Source: Desulfacyla sp964522045
GTDB lineage: Bacteria > Desulfobacterota > DSM-4660 > Desulfatiglandales > Desulfatiglandaceae
DNA length: 16,596 nucleotides
Assembly: GCA_964522045.1 (NCBI GenBank)
Contig: CAZFSF010000055.1
Location: forward strand, 1-16,596
Reading direction: 5' to 3'
Of the stretch, positions 6,465 through 13,682 are shown piece by piece. A model generated the notes under the pieces. That model was not told where the DNA came from. It made no database searches and saw nothing but the letters and a program-made list of their open reading frames with translations. How positions within the stretch are numbered: position 1 is the stretch's first letter; each line of letters opens with the position of its first letter. The translations under genes and the position numbers were made by a program.

Positions 6465-7472
6465 ATGAAAGAACAACTCCTTGAACTGGAAGAACGTGCT
6501 TTAGAGGAAATCGGGGTGGTCGATGATCCGTCTGAACTCGAAAAATTCAGAATCAAGTATCTCGGCAAAAAGGGTCAGCTTACCTCGATAATGAAGAGTG
6601 TGGGAGGATTGCCGCCTGATGAACGTCCCAAGATTGGAAAATTTGCCAACCTTGTAAAGACAAATCTGTCCAAGCGCTTCAAGGAGGCGAAGGAGTCTCT
6701 ACTCTCCGGGAAGGTGGGTCGCGATGGATCCATTGACGTTACACTGCCTGGTAGAGAGCCTGTCTTTGGACACCTGCATCCCATCACATTGGTAATAAAA
6801 GAGGTCTGCGATATTTTTTCGAGGATGGGATTCAGGGTGGTTAAGGGACCCAATGTAGAATTAGACTATTATAATTTCGAAGCCCTCAACATCCCTAAAG
6901 ATCATCCCGCCAGGGATATGCAGGATACCTTTTACATATCTGATAATGTTGTCTTAAGAACCCACACTTCTCCCATGCAGGTCCGTGTTATGGAAACCCG
7001 GCAACCTCCTGTGAGTGTTATTGCGCCCGGAAAAGTCTACAGACGTGATTCAGACGTTTCACACACCCCTATGTTTCACCAGGTGGAGGGGCTTTTGGTG
7101 GACAAAGACGTCAGTTTCGGTGATTTGAAGGGGACTCTCACGAGCTTTGTTCGCCAGATGTTTGGCAGTGATACCCGGCTTCGTTTCAGACCCAGCTTTT
7201 TCCCTTTTACAGAACCGAGCGCTGAGGTGGATATCCTCTGTGTATTATGTGGAGGGAAAGGGTGTAGGACCTGCTCCAATACTGGATGGTTGGAGATATT
7301 GGGTTCCGGCATGGTTGATCCAGAAGTGTACCGGTTTGTTGATTATGACGCTGACATCTACTCCGGTTTTGCCTTTGGTATGGGTATTGAGAGGATTGCC
7401 ATGCTAAAGCACGGAATAGATGATATCCAGTTGTTTTTCAAGAACGATATGCGGTTTTTGATGCAGTTTTGA
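6465..7472 (+). CDS. pheS: Phenylalanyl-tRNA synthetase alpha subunit
   Basis: The alpha subunit forms the catalytic half of the alpha2-beta2 PheRS tetramer that charges tRNA-Phe. At 335 residues it is of normal length. It has an N-terminal coiled-coil arm (about 1-85), then the class II core with ARDMQDTFY, LRTHTSPMQVR, the RPSFFPFTEPSAEVDI stretch (242-257) and the C-terminal GFAFGMGIERIAMLKHGI. A four-cysteine cluster at C259, C262, C267 and C270 (CxxC-x4-CxxC) sits between FTEPSAEVDI and GWLEILGSGMV. E. coli PheS lacks it, but related insertions occur in other bacteria, and it may bind zinc. No good Shine-Dalgarno is seen before the ATG. rplT lies 30 bases upstream. Confidence 0.96.
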   Translation: MKEQLLELEERALEEIGVVDDPSELEKFRIKYLGKKGQLTSIMKSVGGLPPDERPKIGKFANLVKTNLSKRFKEAKESLLSGKVGRDGSIDVTLPGREPVFGHLHPITLVIKEVCDIFSRMGFRVVKGPNVELDYYNFEALNIPKDHPARDMQDTFYISDNVVLRTHTSPMQVRVMETRQPPVSVIAPGKVYRRDSDVSHTPMFHQVEGLLVDKDVSFGDLKGTLTSFVRQMFGSDTRLRFRPSFFPFTEPSAEVDILCVLCGGKGCRTCSNTGWLEILGSGMVDPEVYRFVDYDADIYSGFAFGMGIERIAMLKHGIDDIQLFFKNDMRFLMQF

Positions 7473-7498
7473 ATGAATTCAGGAAGTTAGTCGAGGGG

Positions 7499-7521
7499 TT
7501 GAGGAATTCGTAATCCCTCAA
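7499..7521 (+). other. Small hairpin in the pheS-pheT spacer
   Basis: TTGAGG at 7499-7504 pairs with CCTCAA at 7516-7521 around an 11-base loop. It lies 14 bases before the pheT ATG and seven before its weak ribosome site. It could modulate pheT translation; there is no T run to suggest termination. Confidence 0.3.
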
Positions 7522-7535
7522 TTGTGCAGGGCCAT

Positions 7536-9950
7536 ATGAAGGCAAGTCTGAACTGGATAAAAGAATATGTAGACGTTGGGATGCCGCCTGATGAGCTTGG
7601 CCATCTCTTGACCATGACAGGTTTAGAGGTGGAAGGTCTTGAGGCTGTTGGTCAAGGTCTTGATGATGTTATCGTAGCCAAGATTCTGAAAGTTGCGCCT
7701 CATCCCAATGCTGACCGTCTCACTATCTGCAGCGTGGATACCGGACAGGGGAGGGTAGAAGTAGTCTGTGGGGCTCCCAATGTTGCAGAGGGCGCCTTAG
7801 CTCCATTAGTCTTGGCCGGTGGAAAGCTTCCGAACGGCACCCGGATGAAAGAAAGCCGGATCAGGGGAGAGGTCTCAAGAGGGATGCTCTTAGCCGAGGA
7901 TGAGATGGGTCTCACGGATGATCATACCGGCATAATGATTCTCGCCCCGGACCTGACTCCGGGTGCCTCGCTGCTGTCAGTCCTGCCATTTCCTGACTGG
8001 GTCTTTGACCTGAGTATCACGCCAAACCGCCCTGATTGCGCCAATGTACTGGGGATAGCAAGGGAAATTGCGGCTGTAACAGGAAGAAGACTCAGGAAAC
8101 CGGAAATTGAGTTGGAGGAGAGCGGGCCGGCAATTGAGGATCTCACAAAGATTACGATTATAGAACCTGATGGTTGTCCCCGTTACGCAGCAGGTATTAT
8201 CCAGGATGTTGAATTGGGCACGTCTCCCTTCTGGATGAGATACCGGCTTTATCAGTCTGGGATCAGGAGCATCAGCAACCTGGTTGATGTGAGCAATTAT
8301 GTGATGTTAGAGATGGGCCAGCCCCTGCATGCCTTTGATTATGATCGTCTGAGGGAGAACAGGATTGTGGTCAGGCGGGCGGTTGAAGGGGAGACCTTTA
8401 CTACTTTAGACGGAGAGGCGAGGAGACTTAATCACGAAAACCTTATGATCTGTGATGGAGAGCGGGCCGTGGCCTTAGCCGGGATCATGGGTGGACTTAA
8501 TTCGGAGATCTTTGCCGGAACCAGGAATGTTTTGGTGGAGAGCGCTTTTTTTGATCCGGTGACCATTCGGAGGGGCTCAAAGCATTTGGGCATTTCCACA
8601 GAGGCCTCCTATCGTTTTGAAAGAGGTGCTGATATTGGGGGGGCTACCTCTGCCCTCAAACGGGCCGTTTCTCTCATGTGCCGTTTGGCAGGAGGAAAGA
8701 TTGCCAAGGGTATCATAGATAATTATCCTAAAGTCTTTACCCCTCCTGTAATCCATTTCCGGAAAGACAAGACGAATCGAATTTTGGGAACCTCCATTTC
8801 AATGGGTGTCATGAAGGGGTATTTTGAGGCCCTTGAGATGGAGGTCCATGATGTAAATGGAAATACATTGGAGGTCAAACCTCCATCATTCAGGGTGGAT
8901 ATTAAACGGGAAGTAGATCTGATTGAAGAAGTGGCAAGGCTTTATGGGTTCGACAAGATACCTCTTACCTATCCGAGTATCAGACCTTCAGAAGAAGGGG
9001 ACGCTCAGGAAATCCTGATCCGGGATCGGATAAGATCAATAATGAGAGCTTTGGGTTTTACTGAAATCATTACCTATAGTTTTATCTCTCCTGATTCTGC
9101 TGATATGCTTGGTGCTGAGGAAGATAGCGATTTGAGGTTATTTACCAGCCTCATGAATCCCCTTACGGTTGATCAGTCTGTGCTCCGAACCTCTCTGGTC
9201 CCAGGACTTATGACCACGGTCAAAACTAACATACTTCATGAGGGGAGGGATCTGAGGTTTTTCGAGTGGGGTAAAACGTTTTTCCGGAAAGAGGGAGATC
9301 AACAGCCCATTGAAAAGATCTGTTTGGCCGCAATAATGACTGGTTTGTGTCAGGAAAAATCATGGTACGAGGATGAGAGGCATTTCGATTTCTATGACAT
9401 AAAGGGTGCGGCGGAGGCCCTTTTGAAGTCCTTAGGTCTTGAGGGTGTCCGTTTTCAGAGGAAGAATGGGTTTCCGGGACTTGACCCGGAGGGTTCATCA
9501 GGGATATACTGTTCGGACAGGCTCATCGGACAGGTGGGGAGGGTTGCTTCAAGTGTGGTTGAGGCCTATGACCTGAAAATAGATAGGGCATATCTTTTTG
9601 AACTCGATGTGGAAGCCCTCTTGACACTCCTTTCCGTGGTGAGAGAATTTTGTCCCTTTCCAAAATTTCCCGCTGTCTTCAGGGATATCTCCATTCTCGT
9701 AGAAAGACGGATAGAGAGTGCAAAAATTATTGAGATCATCAGGAAAGAGGGGGGCGAGCTGTTGGAGTCTGTCCGGATTTTTGATTTTTATGAGGGAGAG
9801 AAAGTCGATCCCTCAGAAAAGGCCCTATCATTCAGGATATCCTATAGATCCGCCCACGAAACCCTTGAGGGTGAAAAAGTAAACGGCTTGCATGAGTCCA
9901 TTATTGACAAAATCAGACATGAGACAGGGGGAAGATTGAGGGAGGGCTGA
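7536..9950 (+). CDS. pheT: Phenylalanyl-tRNA synthetase beta subunit
   Basis: The beta subunit of PheRS recognises tRNA-Phe and edits mischarged tyrosine. From the ATG at 7536 it has 804 residues, as expected. Visible domains are an OB-fold tRNA-binding domain (about 41-150, with PHPNADRLTICSVDTG and SRGMLLAEDEMGL), the B3/B4 editing domain, B5 (around 405-475), a catalytic-like core, and a C-terminal FDX-ACB domain with FPKFPAVFRDISILVE. The first residues MKASLNWIKEYVDV match the family, so the GTG four codons upstream at 7524 is unlikely. AGGG at 7528-7531 is the probable ribosome site. It is co-directional with pheS and the MerR-like gene follows after four bases. Confidence 0.97.
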   Translation: MKASLNWIKEYVDVGMPPDELGHLLTMTGLEVEGLEAVGQGLDDVIVAKILKVAPHPNADRLTICSVDTGQGRVEVVCGAPNVAEGALAPLVLAGGKLPNGTRMKESRIRGEVSRGMLLAEDEMGLTDDHTGIMILAPDLTPGASLLSVLPFPDWVFDLSITPNRPDCANVLGIAREIAAVTGRRLRKPEIELEESGPAIEDLTKITIIEPDGCPRYAAGIIQDVELGTSPFWMRYRLYQSGIRSISNLVDVSNYVMLEMGQPLHAFDYDRLRENRIVVRRAVEGETFTTLDGEARRLNHENLMICDGERAVALAGIMGGLNSEIFAGTRNVLVESAFFDPVTIRRGSKHLGISTEASYRFERGADIGGATSALKRAVSLMCRLAGGKIAKGIIDNYPKVFTPPVIHFRKDKTNRILGTSISMGVMKGYFEALEMEVHDVNGNTLEVKPPSFRVDIKREVDLIEEVARLYGFDKIPLTYPSIRPSEEGDAQEILIRDRIRSIMRALGFTEIITYSFISPDSADMLGAEEDSDLRLFTSLMNPLTVDQSVLRTSLVPGLMTTVKTNILHEGRDLRFFEWGKTFFRKEGDQQPIEKICLAAIMTGLCQEKSWYEDERHFDFYDIKGAAEALLKSLGLEGVRFQRKNGFPGLDPEGSSGIYCSDRLIGQVGRVASSVVEAYDLKIDRAYLFELDVEALLTLLSVVREFCPFPKFPAVFRDISILVERRIESAKIIEIIRKEGGELLESVRIFDFYEGEKVDPSEKALSFRISYRSAHETLEGEKVNGLHESIIDKIRHETGGRLREG

Positions 9951-9954
9951 GACA

Positions 9955-10281
9955 GTGGTCCAGATTCCTGACAACAGACGATATTTCCGTATTGGAGAGG
10001 CGAGCCGTATTGTTGGTGTTGAACCATACGTCTTGAGATACTGGGAGAGCGAATTCCACGAACTGAAGCCCAGTAGGGCTGATTCCAAACAAAGGACCTA
10101 CCAGAGAAAGGATTTAGAAACTCTTCTTGAGATAAAGAGGCTGCTCTATGAGGAAAGAATGACCATTGAGGGAGCCAGACTGCGCCTGAAGAGGAAAAAC
10201 GCCAAAGGATCGACGGTTTCGACTCCCTTTGTTAAGGAGATAAAGGGAGAACTGCACGAGATATTGGAGATACTCAGATAG
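9955..10281 (+). CDS. MerR-family transcriptional regulator
   Basis: A 108-residue protein with an N-terminal MerR-type winged helix-turn-helix: YFRIGEASRIVGVEPYVLRYWESEF followed by QRTYQRKDLETLLEIKRLLYEERMTIEGARLRLK. The C-terminal part is short and lacks the cysteines of metal-sensing MerR proteins, so no effector can be named. Start is GTG at 9955, with GGAGGG at 9941-9946 overlapping the end of pheT; the gap to the pheT stop is four bases, so translation is probably coupled. I recall small MerR-like genes at this position in other Deltaproteobacteria, but their target is not known to me. It is the last gene of the + strand block. Confidence 0.88.
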   Translation: MVQIPDNRRYFRIGEASRIVGVEPYVLRYWESEFHELKPSRADSKQRTYQRKDLETLLEIKRLLYEERMTIEGARLRLKRKNAKGSTVSTPFVKEIKGELHEILEILR

Positions 10282-10337
10282 GTGTTTCGTTCCAGTATAC
10301 ATGAAGGCGGCAGCCTGCGGCGGCTAATGAGACTTTG

Positions 10338-10386
10338 GATCAAAACAAAGTTCTAATGCTATCTTTTTGATCTTTTATTTATTTTG
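10338..10386 (+). terminator. Possible terminator at the convergence point, overlapping the end of ihfA
   Basis: GATCAAAA at 10338-10345 pairs perfectly with TTTTGATC at 10365-10372 around 19 bases, and a T-rich run (TTTTATTTATTTT) follows. It reads as an intrinsic terminator for the + strand operon whose distal arm and tail lie in the last codons of ihfA on the opposite strand. The stem is AT-rich and therefore weak. A competing 6-bp hairpin (10332-10337 with 10346-10351) overlaps it. Confidence 0.4.
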
Positions 10387-10652
10387 TCACGAAGAACACC
10401 AGATGTCTTAAAGACAACCACTCTCCTCGCCCTCAACTGGAGATCTTCACTGGTTTGAGGATTCCTACCCCTCCTTGATGACTTCTCTTTGACTACGAAC
10501 TTGCCAAAGCCACTGATCAGTAGGTCTTCCCCATTTTCAAGGGTCTGTTTCATGATCTCAAGGAGACCCTCCGCCACAGTTCGGGATTGACTTTTGCTGA
10601 GTCCGACCTGATGATAAATATTGTCAATGATGTTTTCTTTGGTCAGGGCCAC
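10359..10652 (-). CDS. ihfA: Integration host factor alpha subunit-like DNA-bending protein
   Basis: A 97-residue HU/IHF-family protein. IHF bends DNA sharply and helps recombination, replication and promoter activation. It begins MALTKENIIDNIYHQVGLSKSQ and carries LENGEDLLISGFGKF and the DNA-intercalating beta-arm with GRNPQT (proline at residue 65), closest to the alpha subunit by style. Start is GTG at 10652-10650, with AAGGAGG seven bases upstream. In E. coli ihfA follows pheT on the same strand; here it faces the pheT operon across a 77-base gap. It is the last gene of the - strand block, 87 bases after coaD. The upstream gap is AT-rich and may hold its own promoter. Confidence 0.9.
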   Translation of the reverse strand: MALTKENIIDNIYHQVGLSKSQSRTVAEGLLEIMKQTLENGEDLLISGFGKFVVKEKSSRRGRNPQTSEDLQLRARRVVVFKTSGVLRDKINKRSKR

Positions 10653-10675
10653 CTTTGATCCTCCTTATCCTATGC

Positions 10676-10702
10676 CGTATAATAAAATCATATAAGTCTC
10701 AA
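10676..10702 (-). promoter_or_regulatory. Weak promoter-like sequence for ihfA
   Basis: On the - strand TTGAGA (10702-10697) and TATACG (10681-10676) are separated by 15 bases in an AT-rich stretch between coaD and ihfA. The spacing is shorter than the usual 16-18, so this is only a candidate for a separate ihfA promoter. Confidence 0.22.
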
Positions 10703-10739
10703 ATTTCAGGGAAAAATATGGCCTATGCTGGCAGTGGTG

Positions 10740-11237
10740 TCAAGTATTTTTTGTCTGTAAGAACTTTTCTTTTAATTTGTCATTTACGAATTCTGGAACA
10801 AGCCCGCTTACGTCCCCCCCAAAACTCGCGGCTTCCTTGATGATTGTGGAACTGATGTAAAACCATTTGTAGTCGGTCATCAGAAAAACAGATTGGACGT
10901 CCCTGTTTAATTTTCTGTTCATGAGCGCCATCTGGAATTCGTATTCAAAGTCAGAGAGCGCCCGGAGCCCCCTCAGGATGATGTTTGCTTTCTTTTGAAT
11001 TACATAGTCCACCAATAATCCGCCAAAGGTGTCTACTTCTATGTTTGGGTCATCTTTTACCGCCTGCTTAATCATCGATATCCTCTCATCAATGGAAAAG
11101 AGGGGGGCCTTTTGCGGGTTGTTCAAAATGGAAATAATCAACTTGTCAAAGATTTCCAAACCCCGGGTTACAATGCTCAAATGCCCATTTGTTATAGGGT
11201 CAAAGAAGCCGGGATAAATAGCGATTTTTTTGCACAT
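10740..11237 (-). CDS. coaD: Phosphopantetheine adenylyltransferase
   Basis: CoaD transfers AMP from ATP to 4'-phosphopantetheine, giving dephospho-CoA, the next-to-last step of coenzyme A synthesis. The 165-residue protein has the nucleotidyltransferase start IAIYPGFFDPITNGHL with the TxGH motif (residues 16-19), the LRGLRALSDFEYEFQMALMN segment, and the ISSTIIKEAA motif (128-137) near the end. I place the start at the ATG at 11237, where MCKKIAIYPG fits the family; the open frame runs 13 codons further but those residues match nothing. A weak GGGG lies seven bases upstream. rsmD ends 81 bases upstream, an adjacency seen in many bacteria. Confidence 0.95.
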   Translation of the reverse strand: MCKKIAIYPGFFDPITNGHLSIVTRGLEIFDKLIISILNNPQKAPLFSIDERISMIKQAVKDDPNIEVDTFGGLLVDYVIQKKANIILRGLRALSDFEYEFQMALMNRKLNRDVQSVFLMTDYKWFYISSTIIKEAASFGGDVSGLVPEFVNDKLKEKFLQTKNT

Positions 11238-11318
11238 TATTAAGCCCCGTTCAACTCTCGCTAAGTGGTTACACAAATAAAATCAAGGAATTGGGTGATT
11301 CGTCAATTGCCAAATTAT

Positions 11319-11876
11319 TCAATCCCTGACCTCATAAATACTTATTTTCGTATCTCCGTATACCCGGGAATCCACCATTTCAAGGCCGCTAAAAGATAGG
11401 GGCAGGCTCGCGTCCTTGCCTGATTCAACAACTATCCGTGCCGCGTTTGAAAGCCTTTTTCCCTTTGAAAGTCCTGTAAGTATAGGGGTTGCCAGATTTT
11501 TCGCGTAAGGTGGATCAAGGAAAACAAGATCAAACTGTTTCGTCAAAAGGGGGTGTTCCCGGGGCAGCCCCCTTGACAAATCCCTTCGAAGGGTCACTCC
11601 TGAATCGCGGTAACCGCATAAATCAATGTTTTTCTCAATTAAATCAATCGATTCCCGGAGTCTATCAATAAAAACGGCATACCCTGCGCCCCTGCTCAAA
11701 GCCTCCAAGCCGAGGCTGCCTGTCCCCGAAAAAATATCAAGCACACTAAGTCCCGAAAGATCTTGGCCCAATATATTGAAAATGGCTTCTCGAACGCGGT
11801 CGGAAGTGGGCCGGATCAAGAGACCCTTCGGGGTTGAGAGAACCCGGCCCTTTGCCCGTCCGCCGGTAATTCTCAT
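11319..11876 (-). CDS. rsmD: 16S rRNA (guanine(966)-N(2))-methyltransferase
   Basis: RsmD methylates G966 of 16S rRNA using S-adenosylmethionine. The 185-residue protein starts MRITGGRAKGRVLSTPKG, continues with RPTSDRVREAIFNIL, the SAM-binding LDIFSGTGSLGLEALSRGA and the catalytic DPPY motif in FDLVFLDPPYAKN. The ATG at 11876 comes one base after the pssA stop codon, with AAGGA five bases upstream inside the end of pssA, so translation is probably coupled. A TTG at 11891 would add five residues and overlap pssA. coaD follows 81 bases downstream. Confidence 0.94.
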   Translation of the reverse strand: MRITGGRAKGRVLSTPKGLLIRPTSDRVREAIFNILGQDLSGLSVLDIFSGTGSLGLEALSRGAGYAVFIDRLRESIDLIEKNIDLCGYRDSGVTLRRDLSRGLPREHPLLTKQFDLVFLDPPYAKNLATPILTGLSKGKRLSNAARIVVESGKDASLPLSFSGLEMVDSRVYGDTKISIYEVRD

Positions 11877-11877
11877 C

Positions 11878-12663
11878 TTATTCCTTTTCAACTATAGGAG
11901 TCTCTTTTAAGAGAGTGTCCTTCGTGGTCTTCCTTTTCCTAAGACGATACAGGGTAATGGCAGGACCCGACAAGAGGTATGTAACCAATATGAAAAAAAG
12001 CATAATCTTGGGTTTATACGCCACAACCACAAAGACTAAAATGGTGGTCACCAAGACATTAAACGGCTTTTGTTTTCTTAGCTCAAATTCCTTGAAACTG
12101 GGATAACGGATGGAACTCACCATTAAAAAGGATAAAATATAGACCAATGTAATGATTACGATATGTCTAAATTGCGGCAGTCCCCCTACGGCCGTTGTGA
12201 AGAGAACCAGGGAAGAGATAAAGCACGCCGCGGCAGGGATAGGCAACCCTTTGAAGAAGTTGGGAGCGACACGGTCTTTTTGCACATTAAATCGGGCAAG
12301 TCTCAAGGCGCCGCATATTACATACATAAAGCAGGCTAACCATCCCAACCGACCGAATGGCTCCAGCGCCCATTGAAAGGCAAGTATCCCTGGGGCAACA
12401 CCGAAGGCAACCAAATCTGATAGGGAATCGTATTCAGTGCCGAACAGGCTGGTGGAGTGGGTGAGTCGTGCAATCTTTCCATCGAGGCCGTCAAAGACGC
12501 AGGATATAAGAATGGCAATAGCAGCGGTTTCATACCTCCCCTGTATAGCGGCAATTATGGCATAAAAGCCGCTAAACAGACTGGCGGAGGTAAAAAGGTT
12601 GGGGAGTATATAAATTCCCCTTTTTCCGCTCCTCTTGGATCTTTTTTTTCTCTTCGATCTCAT
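11878..12663 (-). CDS. pssA: CDP-diacylglycerol--serine O-phosphatidyltransferase
   Basis: This integral membrane enzyme joins CDP-diacylglycerol and serine to give phosphatidylserine. The 261-residue protein has a basic N-terminus, then the full CDP-alcohol phosphotransferase signature DGxxDGxxAR-x8-G-x3-D-x3-D at residues 58-83 (D58, D61, D79, D83), and several hydrophobic segments up to about residue 245. It is the type II, Bacillus-like form rather than the phospholipase D-like E. coli form. Its product is the substrate of the psd gene directly upstream, so the two make phosphatidylethanolamine. No clear Shine-Dalgarno precedes the ATG at 12663; a 6-bp hairpin lies in the spacer at 12675-12690. 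Confidence 0.94.
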   Translation of the reverse strand: MRSKRKKRSKRSGKRGIYILPNLFTSASLFSGFYAIIAAIQGRYETAAIAILISCVFDGLDGKIARLTHSTSLFGTEYDSLSDLVAFGVAPGILAFQWALEPFGRLGWLACFMYVICGALRLARFNVQKDRVAPNFFKGLPIPAAACFISSLVLFTTAVGGLPQFRHIVIITLVYILSFLMVSSIRYPSFKEFELRKQKPFNVLVTTILVFVVVAYKPKIMLFFILVTYLLSGPAITLYRLRKRKTTKDTLLKETPIVEKE

Positions 12664-12674
12664 GATATAGCGTT

Positions 12675-12690
12675 CAAGAAAACGTTCTTG
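12675..12690 (-). other. Perfect 6-bp hairpin just upstream of pssA
   Basis: CAAGAA at 12675-12680 and TTCTTG at 12685-12690 are exact reverse complements around a four-base loop, 11 bases before the pssA ATG on the - strand. It occupies the place where a ribosome site would be expected and none is seen. Possible translational control; it may be chance. Confidence 0.3.
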
Positions 12691-12730
12691 GTTCTTGGAT
12701 AGGCCGTTTTTTGTTTTTCAATCATCAATC

Positions 12731-13390
12731 CTAAAGGTATCCTATGACCGTTTCGCCTGCCTTGACCTTTTGACGCACCTGGATGGTTGTCTTACTCCCT
12801 TCGGGCATATAGACCTCTAATCTGGAGCCAAACCTTATAAGGCCGAATCTCTGACCGGCGTTTACACGATCCCCTTTTTCGATCCAGCATGCTATTCGCC
12901 TTGCAATAAGGCCCGCGATTTGTATAAAAACAATCTTTTTGGCACCAGCGGTCTGTAAGACTATTTCATTTTTTTCGTTCTGTTTTGAGGCCTTATCTAA
13001 ATTTGCGGAAAAGAATTTACCAGGGTGATATGTGATCTTTTCGATGGTTCCCCCTATGGGAATCCGGTTAACGTGGACATTGAAGACCGACATAAAGATG
13101 CTGATCTTAATTGATGCCCGTCCTAAAGGGTTGTTGGTTCCTTTTAGATGCAGGACCTCTAATATTGTGCCGTCAGCAGGTGTCAGCACCGCGTCACTGG
13201 AATCAGAGGTCGGACTACGTTTAGGGTCCCTGAAAAAAAAGATGACAAAAAAAAGGACAACGCCCGCAAGAATCGAGATGAAAAAGAAATTAGTGCAGAC
13301 AAAAAGGAGGGTCAAACTACCACTGATGACGATAAAAGGGACCCCTTCTTTTGCCACCGGCCATTTGTTGTTAATTCGCGAGTCTTCCAC
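12731..13390 (-). CDS. psd: Phosphatidylserine decarboxylase, short form
   Basis: Psd removes CO2 from phosphatidylserine to give phosphatidylethanolamine. It is made as a proenzyme that cuts itself to form a pyruvoyl group. The 219-residue protein is the short, archaeal-type form found in many bacteria: PVAKEGVPFI at the N-terminus, one or two hydrophobic segments (about 18-53), PADG with D73, NVHVNR with H106, and the self-cleavage site G188-S189 in RFGSRLEVYMP. The start GTG at 13390 is the first available after an in-frame stop; its ribosome site is weak. pssA, which makes the substrate, follows after 67 bases, so the pair forms a pathway unit. Confidence 0.93.
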   Translation of the reverse strand: MEDSRINNKWPVAKEGVPFIVISGSLTLLFVCTNFFFISILAGVVLFFVIFFFRDPKRSPTSDSSDAVLTPADGTILEVLHLKGTNNPLGRASIKISIFMSVFNVHVNRIPIGGTIEKITYHPGKFFSANLDKASKQNEKNEIVLQTAGAKKIVFIQIAGLIARRIACWIEKGDRVNAGQRFGLIRFGSRLEVYMPEGSKTTIQVRQKVKAGETVIGYL

Positions 13391-13682
13391 GTTATATTTT
13401 GATGGTGTTTACCCTGTATAGCCAAGCTTAGCCCCTAATCGGTAGCTTACGGTCTAACCCGCAAAGCGAAGCCGTGCTAAATTCTTTGTGACTTTATATA
13501 GCTTTAGAGCCCCTTTGTCAATCCACTTTCTCTACGAGGGATTTGCGCTAACTGGATTGGGCCTATTTAAGGTGGAAAAAAGAAAGGCCTGAAAAGGAAG
13601 AACCCTACGAACAGGAGAAGAGAATAAGATCAAAGCAGAATGGGCCCCCAAGTTTATTGCTGAAAAGGATTTGAAGAACGCC
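13391..13682. other. Spacer between ftsH and psd with no recognised gene
   Basis: This 292-base gap follows ftsH on the - strand. I see no terminator hairpin with a T run, no tRNA and no conserved short protein. A 69-codon - strand frame (13532-13741) overlaps the end of ftsH and matches nothing. Some + strand reading (about 13555-13690) is rich in charged residues but broken by stops and has no start. psd may have its own promoter here. Confidence 0.5.

Noticed and set aside
10282..10358. Possible tRNA or small RNA in the GC-rich patch of the convergent spacer
   Set aside because: No T-loop GGTTCGA-like sequence or cloverleaf could be made; the GC-rich bases do not form a clear stem with a T run.
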